NCBI GenBank assembly: GCA_018222965.1
Contig: JAAEZH010000028.1
Coordinates: 1 to 64,000, forward strand
DNA length: 64,000 bases
Reading direction: 5' to 3'
Source of the DNA: Bacteroidota bacterium
GTDB taxonomy: Bacteria; Bacteroidota; Bacteroidia; Chitinophagales; Saprospiraceae
A model generated the notes under the pieces. It was not told the DNA's origin. It searched no databases and worked only from the letters and a program-made list of their open reading frames with translations. Position numbers and translations under genes: made by a program. Positions 15,785 through 26,205 of this stretch are shown piece after piece. Position 1 is the stretch's first letter. Each line of letters begins with the position of its first letter.

Positions 15785-18700
15785 TTAATTCGTCAGGAGA
15801 ATATCCCCTTTGACAATTTCTGTTACTCCATCGATGAATTCTACTTCAGCCATGAAAACGTATATCCCCGACTGGCCCATGCGCCCGCGGATCATACCGT
15901 TCCAGCCCGCTGATTCATCGCCCGCTTTGAAGCTGTCAGCCTGATACACCATCGCTCCATACCGGTCAAACACCTGTAGTGTTTTGATCTGGTTTATGAT
16001 CGGTCCGCCATAAATGGTAAACACGTCATTGATCCCGTCAAAATTCGGAGAGAAAGCATTTGGGGTATAGACGTTCCGGATCTTGGATACTTCGATAAAC
16101 ACCTCATCGGCGGCCGTACATTGGTTTACTGTATCCAGTACGCTTACGAGTATGTTTACATTGTCTACAGGCAGCAATTGGATTTGGTCACAGGATGCTG
16201 TCAGGCATTCCTCACTTAAGCCCGGGATGGTCCACGTATACACCAAATCATTGTTGTTGGTGGCTGTCGCCGAAAGATTGATCGTCTCACCGAGTGTAAT
16301 GAACTGGTCGGGGCCAAGGTCTACAGTCAAATCCGGCGGGCCTTCAATTTCAAAGTCGAAAGTTTCCACACAGCCATTCGCATCTTGTACATAAAGTTGA
16401 TAAGCTCCGGCTGTCAGTCCGTCGATCATTGTTTCAGTGGTGTACACAGAACCGTCTGCCGAATACATGTATGGGTCCATTCCTCCGCTTGTACTTTCCA
16501 CATTTATGATGCCTGCGTCTTCTGCAGTCAGGCAGGTAACCGCTTCGGTACTGAAAGTTGCCTGTATCTCATCGGGTTCGTCCAGCATGAAATTCGCGGA
16601 AGCGGAACAACCGGCTTCATTGGTAACCGTCACTGAATAACTTCCGGGGCCATATCCTCCGGCTGTAGAACCGGCGGAAGCGTTGGAAGTCCAATCGTAG
16701 GTAAAAGAGGTGCCTGGCCCGGTAACTACCGCTTCAACCAGCCCATCTGCCGCTTCAAAGCAGGATATCTCCTGAAGGACATTAACGCTTACCGCAACCG
16801 GAGCTGCCGGTTCGGTCACTTCAACCGAAGCTGTTGCTTCACAGCCATCCGTACCGATAACTGTAACGGCATAGAATCCGGCGGGGAGGTTATTCAGGGT
16901 CGCCATATCGCCGCCATTATCCCAATCGTAAGCAGCATCCGAGCCATTTGTGGAAACGGTGATGGAGGCATCTGCTCCTCCAAAGCAACTCACCTGATTA
17001 TTGACGGTGATGGTAGCGATGTATTCAGGGGGTTGATTGATTGTGTAGGTTTCAATGGCTTCACAAGCATTTGCATCGGTTAGGGTAAGGGTGTAATCGC
17101 CGGCACATAAATTCGTAAGATCAGCCATGCCGGATCCATTACTCCAGGAGAATTGGTAAGGCGGTACACCTCCCATGCCTTCCACGCTGAGCAATCCATC
17201 ACATTCGCCAAAGCAACTGGCATCCTCCAAATCCAGCAGAGCTATGACCAGTTCAGCCGGCTGTGTTATGGCTGCGCTTACTATGGTATCATTTATGCCA
17301 TCTGTAATCGTAAAAGAATAATCACCGGCGGGAAGATTTGGAACCTGAACCAAATCGCCCTCATTAGCGATAGTGCCATTCCCCGAAAGGGTGAAATCAG
17401 CATTTTCCCAATTGTAATCATAAGGCGGCTGCCCGTTTTCAACACTCAGATCAATTACGCCGTCTGAGTCGCCAAAGCAATCCAACAGGTCTCCGGTAAT
17501 CGTTGGAATCGGGACCGTGGAATAGGGCATCACAAAACAAGTATCATCGGTACACCCCAGGTCATCGGTAACCGTGAGGCAATACAGATCATCGCCAATA
17601 AGGCCATTCGCGAAAGCGCCCATTTGGCCATCTGACCACTGGTAGGTATAATTTCCTGTACCACCGCTGGCACTTCCCATCAATTCTCCGTCTGCTACGC
17701 CAATATTTGTAGCATAACTTACTATGTCAAAGGAGGCAACCACCGGATCAAGGACCGTGAGGTTGGTATTTACAATACTGTCACAACCACCAGGCAATGC
17801 GAGCGTATCTGAATACATACCCGTGGTATTGTAGATGCTGGAACCGGCGGAGAAGGAGTCGCCTGCACAAATAGTTATATCCTGATCAAAAACCGGGGTA
17901 TCGTCTCCAAGGTCGGTTATGGAAATCACAAAGATCCCTTCGGTATCATCTCCGGCACCGTCGATAAGGATCCAATAGGGTCTGGTCGGATCCAGGCAGG
18001 ACAGCTCCATACTTTCATTCAGGTCAGCAGCCGTATAAACGCTTTCCTGCTCGAAGAAGAAGCCCGTACAGCTGTTGGTGCTGGAGCGATAAACCGCTAA
18101 TTGAAGATCAATGGAATTGTAGCCCGTTGGAGGGGGCAAGTCACTTATTGCCTGAATCAAAACATGGCCCGAAACGGGTGGTACAAAGGAGAACCAAACC
18201 GACTTTTGGGAAACAAAGGCTGAAACAAATGGATCGCCAAAGCTACCGGCACATTGGTTGGATCGCGGTCCGGGAGTAGCAATCATTCCACCATCCGGGA
18301 CGGTACCCAGGTCTTCCGCTTCACATCTTAAGTCTCCTCCTTCCAGCACATCATAGGCATCGATCTGTATTCCGAATAAGCCGACAGCCTGATCAGGTGT
18401 AAAAGCGGCGCCATCAATTAACAGAAAGTAGGTCGTATTTGGCAGGAGGCAATTCAATTGAAAAACCTCATCATAGGAGGCATTTTCATATTGGTCGGAG
18501 ATCATGGTCATTGGCGTATTACAAGTTCCATCTGCCGATGTAAAAAGGGCCACCTGCAGGTTTACCGGATCGCCGAGGTTCTGTGGATCAGACAAGACCT
18601 GAAAATCGGCGTAAGGAAGCGTATTGGGACCGGTGGTAAATGTAAACCAGACACCGGTGCTGTTGTTCCAGTTGGCGCCAAAGTCGCCGGGATTGGGCTC

Positions 18701-19288
18701 ATTGGCTGGCGTTGCGCAATGGTTGTTGTAATTACTTAATGCAGCATTCCCCAGGCTGCTTCCCTGACTAAGGAGGCCCAGGTCTATCGGGGCACAAATA
18801 TCGTCATTGGGTGTATCCAGTGTCATACCGGATGCACTAATGGTAAAATCGAGGGTACCACCGGATGATTGTCCGTTTGGCAGAGACAAGGTATAGTCTA
18901 CACTGGTACCCGAAGCCGGAACCGGAAAGTTTTGGCAAATGGTTTCTTCGCAACTGGCTTGAATATCGCAGGGAAGGATGTTGTCATTTTCAAATACCCG
19001 AAAGCAAACATTGATCATATTAGGCACATCGGCTGTGCAAATGAAGCTTTCGCTGTACTGTACATTTGGCGGGTTTGTGTAACAGCCTCCCGCTTGTGGG
19101 TAAGTAACATAGCCCTGGTACTGTACTTCGGCGCGCCAGAAGATATCCGGATCGCTAAAAACATCGTCGCAGGTAGAAGTAGCGGATGCTCCGTTGATGG
19201 TAACCTCAACGTTTAGCTGAGCTGAAAGCCCAAGGGGCAGAAGCCCAACAAACAAAAGGATTGCATTACGAACTAACCAATGGTTCAT
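15785..19288 (-). CDS. Giant secreted SprB-repeat protein with T9SS type-B sorting domain
   Basis: 1167 residues. A signal peptide ends near LGLSAQ (residue 24), then a Cys-rich N-terminal beta module (to about 150). Two related beta modules of about 150 residues follow; both carry a V-W-F-x-F core (GVWFTFTTG, SVWFSFVPP) and an I-L/L-L-I-D-G-A stretch (about 160-480), like pre-peptidase C-terminal domains. Next are five or six SprB repeats (SCFG..DG...Y.W...LTDANAC type, about 520-980). The C-terminus (NAFSPNFDGINDVFTIYGG ... FDRYGAMVYQ ... GIYVFMAEVEF) is the gliding-motility type-B T9SS signal domain. Expected: crosses the outer membrane by T9SS and works at the surface as an adhesin. No PorP/SprF gene is next to it. 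Monocistronic by spacing (328 bp to the next gene, which has its own terminator). Confidence 0.88.
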   Translation of the reverse strand: MNHWLVRNAILLFVGLLPLGLSAQLNVEVTINGASATSTCDDVFSDPDIFWRAEVQYQGYVTYPQAGGCYTNPPNVQYSESFICTADVPNMINVCFRVFENDNILPCDIQASCEETICQNFPVPASGTSVDYTLSLPNGQSSGGTLDFTISASGMTLDTPNDDICAPIDLGLLSQGSSLGNAALSNYNNHCATPANEPNPGDFGANWNNSTGVWFTFTTGPNTLPYADFQVLSDPQNLGDPVNLQVALFTSADGTCNTPMTMISDQYENASYDEVFQLNCLLPNTTYFLLIDGAAFTPDQAVGLFGIQIDAYDVLEGGDLRCEAEDLGTVPDGGMIATPGPRSNQCAGSFGDPFVSAFVSQKSVWFSFVPPVSGHVLIQAISDLPPPTGYNSIDLQLAVYRSSTNSCTGFFFEQESVYTAADLNESMELSCLDPTRPYWILIDGAGDDTEGIFVISITDLGDDTPVFDQDITICAGDSFSAGSSIYNTTGMYSDTLALPGGCDSIVNTNLTVLDPVVASFDIVSYATNIGVADGELMGSASGGTGNYTYQWSDGQMGAFANGLIGDDLYCLTVTDDLGCTDDTCFVMPYSTVPIPTITGDLLDCFGDSDGVIDLSVENGQPPYDYNWENADFTLSGNGTIANEGDLVQVPNLPAGDYSFTITDGINDTIVSAAITQPAELVIALLDLEDASCFGECDGLLSVEGMGGVPPYQFSWSNGSGMADLTNLCAGDYTLTLTDANACEAIETYTINQPPEYIATITVNNQVSCFGGADASITVSTNGSDAAYDWDNGGDMATLNNLPAGFYAVTVIGTDGCEATASVEVTEPAAPVAVSVNVLQEISCFEAADGLVEAVVTGPGTSFTYDWTSNASAGSTAGGYGPGSYSVTVTNEAGCSASANFMLDEPDEIQATFSTEAVTCLTAEDAGIINVESTSGGMDPYMYSADGSVYTTETMIDGLTAGAYQLYVQDANGCVETFDFEIEGPPDLTVDLGPDQFITLGETINLSATATNNNDLVYTWTIPGLSEECLTASCDQIQLLPVDNVNILVSVLDTVNQCTAADEVFIEVSKIRNVYTPNAFSPNFDGINDVFTIYGGPIINQIKTLQVFDRYGAMVYQADSFKAGDESAGWNGMIRGRMGQSGIYVFMAEVEFIDGVTEIVKGDILLTN

Positions 19289-19616
19289 GGATGGATCTTT
19301 TAATTTCCCGGTATGAGGTCTGCCGGAGCGGGCCTCAAAGGTGTTTTAAGGAGCCTGAAAAATCAGGATCACCAAGTAATACGCTAAAATTTCGGCGAAT
19401 ATTGTATTCACCATAGGTGAGCCAATATACAGGCAGATTCCACAAATCGGGAGTACTTTTAGATTTCCTTAAGATATTCTCCGACAATAAAAACGAAATG
19501 GAGGAAAGGTCTGCGGCCTTATGGAGATAAGAAAGGGCTCCTTAGAGTGTCGGATAAAAAACAAAAAGCCCGAAGCGGATGCTTCGGGCCTTTCTGTTTT
19601 GGATTGCTACTATAAT
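19289..19616. terminator. Gap with a strong minus-strand terminator (19563-19600)
   Basis: No gene is seen. The hairpin GCCCGAAGC/GCTTCGGGC (19568-19576, 19581-19589; tetraloop GGAT) is followed on the minus strand by TTTTTGTTTTTT. It ends transcription of the 19617-25202 gene. The rest holds the upstream region of the gene that starts at 19288; a small dyad (TCACC/GGTGA) lies near 19414, and no clear TAnnTTTG was found. Confidence 0.85.
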
Positions 19617-22600
19617 TTATCTGATGATGGTTACATCACCTCGTACAATTTCTGATTCACCCACATCCAGCAGGAGTACGTAATAATAGGTACCCTGAGG
19701 GAGGTCCTGGCCTTCCATATTGGTTCCTCTCCAATCGTTCTGATAGGGTTGTGCTTCGTATACGGTATCCCCCCAGCGGTTGAAAATCACGATACGTGCT
19801 TCCGGATAATCTTCCGGATTGAGCAAGAGTTGGTCGAAGACCAGGGCATCGTTTTTGCCATCGTCGTTTGGAGTAATGCCGTTGGGTTTGATGTTCACTT
19901 CTTCTCTGTTGATATTTACCAGCACCAGGGCTGTATCACAAAGATTTGGACAAACATCGCTGCAGAGTTCGTAGTAGAACTCAATTTCGCCGCCTGCAGT
20001 AAGTGGTGCAGAGTAGGTAAAGATTCCGTTTACCGGACCTGTAACACTACCGATCACCGGAGGCGTGGAGATCATCAGAGACATTCCGGAGTTTCCATTT
20101 AGGAAGTCGTTGTCCAGAACGGCGATGTCAATACTGGTTTCGTCCTCTGCCATTTCGGCATTATCATTATTGGCCAGCGGGAAAGATTCTACAAAGAGCG
20201 TATCCGAGAATGAACTGTAATCCGGACAACCATCTGCTGAAAGCGTCCAGGTAACCACATTGATGCCTGGTTGCAGGCTGGTGATCAGGGTACTTTCCAC
20301 ATCGGGCATTTCAATGATTGCGTTGGTATTTACGGTCCAAACGCCGCTAACTCCTTCTCCAATCGAACCGAAGAGCATAGCTTCATCCGTACAATCTTCC
20401 TGATCGTAAGTAAAGGAAGCCTGTGTGAGCGTTCCCAAACCACTGATCACTTCTACGGTATCCATTGCCGTACAGCCTGTAATTCCGTCAATGACAGTCA
20501 ATACGAAAGTCCCTTCGCTGGTCGCAACGGCATTTTGCAAGTCAATGGTGGCAGGATCCAGCGTACCGCTGATGGCCATCCATTCGTAAGAAATATCAGG
20601 TCCTTCTGAGGACATATCGTTGATGATGGTCACCATGTCTTCGCTACAGCCCAGTTCTGTTTCTTCAACGGCATCAGCTATTGGTGGAGCGGCCTCTTGC
20701 AGGTTTGTGGTATCGGTAGAGGAACAACCATTTACACCAAACACTTCGAGCACATACTCACCGGCTTCATCAGCCAAAAGCATATCGGTTGTGGCACCAG
20801 CTACAGCCGTTCCATTGAAATACCATTGATAGGTATCTACATCCGGACCAGACTGGCTGCCGTCGAGGGTAATTTCCGGTTGGTTACAAGTAAGCTGAAC
20901 ATCACCGACTACAATGGCTAAAGGCGGAATCGTATCGGCCATTACAAGTGCTGAACCGGTCACAAAACAACCGTTTGTTGTATCTGTAACTACAAGTCCA
21001 TATACACCAGGTGCACAAATTTCAGGAGAAAGTGAATTTGCTCCGGCATTGATCACCCCATTCCCGGCGGGAATCGGCGTCCATGCGTAGGTATAATCCG
21101 TTCCCACGGATGTTCCGGTTGCATCCAGATTGAAGCAATCGTCGTTACAGGTGTAGGTATCGTCATTGGTTACAATGACCGGATCTTCCGTGTCTTCTAC
21201 AACCGTAACAGATGCAGTAGCCGAACAGCCTGTTGAGGTATCTGTTACTTCCAGGGTAAATGTACCTGCACAATTAACCGTCGGACTAAGCGGATTTGAA
21301 GTATTGATACATGGGTTACCTGACCAGGAATAAACAATATTGTTTCCTGCTGAGGAGGCTGTTGCATCCAGCGTAACAAGACCTACCAAACAGGTCAGTG
21401 TATCAGCCATTTCGATGCTGGCTGAAACATTATCCTGAAGATCTGTAATCAATACAGAATCCAGGGAGGTACAACCATTGAAAGCATCCGTTACTTCGAT
21501 GTAATAGGTTCCACCGGCGTCTACTTCCGGCATTAGTGTTGTTTCATTTATAATGGTACCAGGACCAGTCCAGAGGTAAGTATACTCACCCGGAGCTCCT
21601 GCTGAAGAACCCGTTCCGTCCAATTGCAGGGTAGGGACATCGCAGGTAACAGTATCTGTCACACCTGCTTCAGCTATCGGCGCTTCAATATCTTCAATCA
21701 CAAAAACAGTGGTAACCGCGTCGCAACCATTGCCTGTATCAGTAACTGTAAGCTGGTATTCACCCGGCTGGTCAGTCTGAGCAACCATCATTGTTTCTGT
21801 ACCGGGAATAAGCGCACCGCTAAGTGCTACCCACTGGTAAGAAAAGTCAATGCCCTGAGAAGAACCCGTTCCATCCAGATCAACGGTATCTGCCAAACAG
21901 GTAATAAATTGATCTGCTCCTGCATTAGCGGTTGGCAGTTGCAGGTCACCTACTATTTCAACACTATCTGTATTCGTACATCCGGAAGCCGTATTGGTAA
22001 CTGTCAGTGTATAGATTCCGATATCCGAAGCAGTGATGGTGGCGGTTGATCCGGCCATACCACCCATTGGATCTGCCCATGCATAGGTAATTGTCGGACC
22101 GGAATCTGAATTACTACCATCCAGGGTTGCTGTATTGGAAGTACAATCGATTACCTGATCCATACCGGCATCGGCAATTGGGGCAATGGTATCGACCTGC
22201 ACGAATGCCGAATCGGTAGACATACAATCGTTATTAATATTGGTGACCGTCAGGAAGTACCATCCTTCTCCGGTCACCAGAGCTGTTACTTCTGTTTCTG
22301 TGCCTGGAACAATTGAACCGTCTACGGTGGTCCACTCATACTCAAAATCAGCTCCTACAGATGATCCGAGGCTGGAAAGAGAAACAGTATCTACTGTACA
22401 ATCGATGGAGTCAAGTGCTTCCACTTCCACACCGGGAACTACAGCTGCTTCTACAAAGACTGTATCAAACACGGTACAGCCAGTTGTTTCATCAGTTACC
22501 ATCAGTTCGTAATTACCTGGTCCGAAGATGGTTGGCATAAGCAATTCTTCATCACCCGGTTGTACAGAGCCTCCGTCCAGTCCGGTCCACAGGTAGGTGT

Positions 22601-25202
22601 ATTGTCCTACACCTTGTGAAGAACCGGTACCATCCAGGTCCAGCAGCGAAGAACCACAAGGCAGTGAAACATCCTCACCGGCATCTGCAACTGGTGCAAA
22701 ACCAGATAGGGGCACTTCAAATTGTTGCTCGACAAATACGTTGGGATTGTCGGCATCTGTTACCACCAGGTTGTATGTTGTATTGGTCAGACCAGTTTGA
22801 TCTTCCTGATCTGTGAGAATTCCAGGTTGTGGATTCCAAGCATACGTATAGTTGCCCGATCCTCCCGTTACAGTAATGTCGATAGCGCCTGTATTATCTC
22901 CCGGACAATCAACTCCTGTGATGGAAGCCGAAACGCTCAGGCTTTCGATGATACAAATCTCTCCGTCGAGGGCATTCATACCAATATTGATTCCGCCGGA
23001 GTTTGCCGGCACGACATTGATCGGTGTTGGGTTGTTGGTTATGGTAATGTCTTCGCAATTTCCTTCATCTCCGATTAATTCGAAACAAAGGGTGAAGATC
23101 ACAGTCCCGTTGGGAATACTGTTACCATTTATCGTTTGGCTATCCCAGTCTACGGAAACACTACCAATACTTCCGTTGCTATCGTCGTAGCTGCTTACGG
23201 TAAAGTTTGGAAGGTTGAAGGGGTTCATCAGTTGGGTATATTCCAACTGGGTTGGGTTCCAGTTTACTGAGAATTCAAGTTGCTCCAGACTTACAAAGTT
23301 CTCTACGGTAATATCCACACAAACTTCATCACCGAGATTTCCATTGTTTTCAGAAATGTCGACAATAAAGTTGAATGGATTATTGACACAAACTTCGCCC
23401 GGCTGAGAGGTTAGGCCAACGTTTACTCCGGATGATTCCGTAGTTGTAACATTGAGGCCACAAGGGAAGTCCGTGAAGTTGATCAGGGAGCAATCGTAAG
23501 GATCGCCGACCACTGTAAAGCAAAGTTCAAAGAATACAGCATCATCGGCCAGCGTGGCTCCCGAACCGGACATATCCGACCATTCCAGACACATAGCGCC
23601 AAAGGCAGAGAAGGAATCGTCAAAATTGGCAGCGGTTAAACCCGGTATTCCGAAGTTTTGTACGCCGTTATATTGCAGCACACTTGTTTCCCACTCAATG
23701 GTGAAAAGCAGGTCTTCAATATTAGTAAAGTTTTGAACCGTTACCGGAATACAAATATCTTCTCCCGGATCGAGGTCGTAATCGCCTGCTGAAACCACAA
23801 TGCCATCCGGACATACGATTTCTACCAGTCCGTTGAAAGTGTTGATCCCAATATGATCTCCGCCACACTGGTCTAATACATTTATTTCCTGCGGATTGCT
23901 GGTAATGGTAACTGGTGAATTGACACAACCTCCAATTGCCGTAAAGCAGAGGGTAGATAATATATCACCATCGGGTAAGTCGTCGCCAAAACAGGAGGGG
24001 TCATTCCAGCTTACGGTAAGAATTCCGTTGGAAGCCTGGCTTTGATCCCAGTTGCCGGCATTGAAAAAGAAAAGATCGTTATTGATGTTCTGGAAGCCGT
24101 TGAACTGAAGCAGATCCGGGTTCCAGTTTACAGAATATGAAAATTCAACAAGGCCATCGAAGTTTTCAACGGTCATGTCGAGGCAGAAGTCCTCACCCGG
24201 TGAAACGTTAGCACTTTCGACTTCAACGGTCAATCCGTCCGGATCGAAGCAATTGATGGCTACCTGTCCCTGACCGGCGAGGAAACCGATATCTGTTCCG
24301 GGATCTGATTCGTTGGTAATTTCAATAGGTGTTGGCTCGTCAATGATGTTGACGACGGAAGTTTCTCCGCAGCCTCCGATCACATTAAAACAAAGCTGGA
24401 TGATGGCAGTACCATCATCGAGGGTAATTCCATCGGGTGTATTAAACCAGGAAACGGTCATGAGGCCATCTGCCGGTAAGGGGTTTATCCCTGAAAAGTT
24501 GGGCAGGTTTTGCCCGGTAGCAGAAACAAATTCCAATACCGTTTCATCCCAATCTACGGTAAACTGAAAACTCACGATATCTACAAAGTCGTTTACGGTA
24601 AAGTCCAGACAAACCTGTTCGCCTTCGTTGGCATTTACGAAGGGTACATCCAGGGTAATGGGCAGGTTGTCGACAGCGATGAAACCGTTATCCGTAAACA
24701 TCATGATATCTGTACAGTCGGTATTTGACCGTGTTACATATTGTTCTACCGGATCATCTGTGATTTCCACATGGGTATAGCTGGTAATCCCGGTAAAGTT
24801 TACAGAAAAAAGTGGATCCCCACCATTCTGCCAGTCCTCCAGAGTTACATCAACTTGTGAATCACAATCGAGCGGTGTCATGACTTCCCAATCAAAGACC
24901 AACCAGCCTTCATCAAGGTCGTAGGTTACATCTGTTGCCAGGTCCAGATTGGTAAGGAGTGGGTTGCCATTAAAAATATCGGTAGGAGGGTCTGCAATGG
25001 TAACGGCATCCGGATCCCAGCGCACGGAAAAGCGCATGGCCTGGATGTCTGTAAAGTCTTTCACATCAAAATCAACCTGGGCTTCATCACCGGCAGTGAT
25101 GAGTTGGAAGTCCGGATTGACGTAAACGGTTGGCTGGGCATATACCTTGGATATTCCCACAAGGGTCATAGCACAGACAAGGGATAGGATATATTTTTTC
25201 AT
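19617..25202 (-). CDS. Giant secreted protein: five cohesin-like modules, nine Ig/PKD-like repeats, T9SS type-B domain
   Basis: 1861 residues from MKKYILSL at 25202. That start gives a proper signal peptide (to VYAQ); an upstream in-frame ATG at 25259 would overlap the preceding gene. Five modules of about 140-155 residues fill 26-751. Each has G-x-x-x-x-C/V-x-x-x-V-x-x-F then F-x-V-x-W-x-x-x-x-L, then L-C-F-x-x-I/V-G and an ending like INIGMNALDGEICI. This is the pattern of cohesin-type beta sandwiches. One SprB repeat (about 760-850) follows, then nine Ig/PKD-like repeats (ADAGxD...LDGTGSSxG...YxW, about 850-1620), a spacer, and the T9SS type-B domain (NGITPNDDGKNDALVF ... FNRWGDTVYEA). The PorP/SprF gene lies 46 bases upstream in the same operon. 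Cohesins elsewhere bind dockerins; whether these do is unknown. Confidence 0.88.
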   Translation of the reverse strand: MKKYILSLVCAMTLVGISKVYAQPTVYVNPDFQLITAGDEAQVDFDVKDFTDIQAMRFSVRWDPDAVTIADPPTDIFNGNPLLTNLDLATDVTYDLDEGWLVFDWEVMTPLDCDSQVDVTLEDWQNGGDPLFSVNFTGITSYTHVEITDDPVEQYVTRSNTDCTDIMMFTDNGFIAVDNLPITLDVPFVNANEGEQVCLDFTVNDFVDIVSFQFTVDWDETVLEFVSATGQNLPNFSGINPLPADGLMTVSWFNTPDGITLDDGTAIIQLCFNVIGGCGETSVVNIIDEPTPIEITNESDPGTDIGFLAGQGQVAINCFDPDGLTVEVESANVSPGEDFCLDMTVENFDGLVEFSYSVNWNPDLLQFNGFQNINNDLFFFNAGNWDQSQASNGILTVSWNDPSCFGDDLPDGDILSTLCFTAIGGCVNSPVTITSNPQEINVLDQCGGDHIGINTFNGLVEIVCPDGIVVSAGDYDLDPGEDICIPVTVQNFTNIEDLLFTIEWETSVLQYNGVQNFGIPGLTAANFDDSFSAFGAMCLEWSDMSGSGATLADDAVFFELCFTVVGDPYDCSLINFTDFPCGLNVTTTESSGVNVGLTSQPGEVCVNNPFNFIVDISENNGNLGDEVCVDITVENFVSLEQLEFSVNWNPTQLEYTQLMNPFNLPNFTVSSYDDSNGSIGSVSVDWDSQTINGNSIPNGTVIFTLCFELIGDEGNCEDITITNNPTPINVVPANSGGINIGMNALDGEICIIESLSVSASITGVDCPGDNTGAIDITVTGGSGNYTYAWNPQPGILTDQEDQTGLTNTTYNLVVTDADNPNVFVEQQFEVPLSGFAPVADAGEDVSLPCGSSLLDLDGTGSSQGVGQYTYLWTGLDGGSVQPGDEELLMPTIFGPGNYELMVTDETTGCTVFDTVFVEAAVVPGVEVEALDSIDCTVDTVSLSSLGSSVGADFEYEWTTVDGSIVPGTETEVTALVTGEGWYFLTVTNINNDCMSTDSAFVQVDTIAPIADAGMDQVIDCTSNTATLDGSNSDSGPTITYAWADPMGGMAGSTATITASDIGIYTLTVTNTASGCTNTDSVEIVGDLQLPTANAGADQFITCLADTVDLDGTGSSQGIDFSYQWVALSGALIPGTETMMVAQTDQPGEYQLTVTDTGNGCDAVTTVFVIEDIEAPIAEAGVTDTVTCDVPTLQLDGTGSSAGAPGEYTYLWTGPGTIINETTLMPEVDAGGTYYIEVTDAFNGCTSLDSVLITDLQDNVSASIEMADTLTCLVGLVTLDATASSAGNNIVYSWSGNPCINTSNPLSPTVNCAGTFTLEVTDTSTGCSATASVTVVEDTEDPVIVTNDDTYTCNDDCFNLDATGTSVGTDYTYAWTPIPAGNGVINAGANSLSPEICAPGVYGLVVTDTTNGCFVTGSALVMADTIPPLAIVVGDVQLTCNQPEITLDGSQSGPDVDTYQWYFNGTAVAGATTDMLLADEAGEYVLEVFGVNGCSSTDTTNLQEAAPPIADAVEETELGCSEDMVTIINDMSSEGPDISYEWMAISGTLDPATIDLQNAVATSEGTFVLTVIDGITGCTAMDTVEVISGLGTLTQASFTYDQEDCTDEAMLFGSIGEGVSGVWTVNTNAIIEMPDVESTLITSLQPGINVVTWTLSADGCPDYSSFSDTLFVESFPLANNDNAEMAEDETSIDIAVLDNDFLNGNSGMSLMISTPPVIGSVTGPVNGIFTYSAPLTAGGEIEFYYELCSDVCPNLCDTALVLVNINREEVNIKPNGITPNDDGKNDALVFDQLLLNPEDYPEARIVIFNRWGDTVYEAQPYQNDWRGTNMEGQDLPQGTYYYVLLLDVGESEIVRGDVTIIR

Positions 25203-25248
25203 GACGGTATTAAACGTTTTGGGATACTCTTGAAAGGGCATGGATGGA

Positions 25249-26205
25249 TCAATAATCAAATGAATAGCTGATGTTTATTTCATGAGTCCCACCTGCAGGC
25301 GGACCAACGATGGTAAAGGAGTAGTCAAAGCCGTATCCGATACGGAAGGCATTACCATACTCCACATCTCCGATCAGGAAACCTGTTTCGAGATGTAAAT
25401 TCCCCGAAAGGGAAGATCCTGCTCCAATCCAAAAATTGGGGGCGAGTTGGTATCGCAGGTTAACGTCGATATTTATGGGTGCGTTAGGTGCGTATTTTAC
25501 CCAGACGGATGGTTCAATAAATCTTCCATCCCGGAAGAACTTGATGAATCCAAGATTACCAAATACGTGTTGTACACGTTTGGTTGAAAAGTCGCCACTA
25601 TCATTGCGGAAGGTCAGATCAAGGCCGAGGATCTGAGGAACTGAAACGCCTCCATAGATCAATGAGCCCTGTCTCCAGCGGGAGCCTTCAAAGCGTTTGT
25701 ACCCGAAAATGCCGAATCCTAAATCCGGCGAGATGACACTCTGGTCAGTCTCACCCAGAATATCGCCCGGATCTCTCAGGGTAATCTCTGAAGCATTGAC
25801 GCGGTATTGTACCGCTCCGGCACTCAATGCCAGACCGATACCCCCGTAATAGGGATCTCCGGCAATCATGCCGCCGAATTTTCCATAGACCCCCGTAAAT
25901 CCGGTTGGGCCTGTTTGATCATTGATCAGATAACCTCCAGTCAAAAAATTAAAAGCACCTCTTTCCTTATAGAGAAAAGATCCTCTTAATGTTTGAGTAG
26001 TAGGAGATCCCGGAAAATCGGTCCACTGTTTTCGATACGTTGCACCGAATGACAGATTCTGGTCGTAAGCCAGATATTCTGTCGGCAAAGCAGCCGGATT
26101 GATAATGTCTATATTTTCCCGGTACTGGGTAAATAGGGAGAGTTGTTGCGCCTGGGCAAAAGTCGTGCACAGCAGGAGCGCGAAAAGTAAACGTAACCTG
26201 TTCAT
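25249..26205 (-). CDS. PorP/SprF-family type IX secretion outer-membrane protein, copy 1
   Basis: 318 residues. Signal peptide (to AQAQ, residue 20), then the family's opening LSLFTQYRENIDIINPAALP (the Q-Y..N...INPA signature) and about a dozen beta strands with aromatic ends, finishing ISYSFDY. PorP/SprF proteins sit in the outer membrane and are needed for secretion or surface retention of individual T9SS type-B adhesins; SprF serves SprB in Flavobacterium johnsoniae. Here it directly precedes the cohesin-repeat adhesin (46-base gap), so the two probably work as a pair. A promoter candidate with a dyad lies just upstream. Confidence 0.92.
   Translation of the reverse strand: MNRLRLLFALLLCTTFAQAQQLSLFTQYRENIDIINPAALPTEYLAYDQNLSFGATYRKQWTDFPGSPTTQTLRGSFLYKERGAFNFLTGGYLINDQTGPTGFTGVYGKFGGMIAGDPYYGGIGLALSAGAVQYRVNASEITLRDPGDILGETDQSVISPDLGFGIFGYKRFEGSRWRQGSLIYGGVSVPQILGLDLTFRNDSGDFSTKRVQHVFGNLGFIKFFRDGRFIEPSVWVKYAPNAPINIDVNLRYQLAPNFWIGAGSSLSGNLHLETGFLIGDVEYGNAFRIGYGFDYSFTIVGPPAGGTHEINISYSFDY

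Noticed and set aside
15785-26205. The two giant minus-strand genes as one protein broken by a frameshift
   Set aside because: Each has its own signal peptide, type-B sorting end and terminator, with a normal intergenic region.
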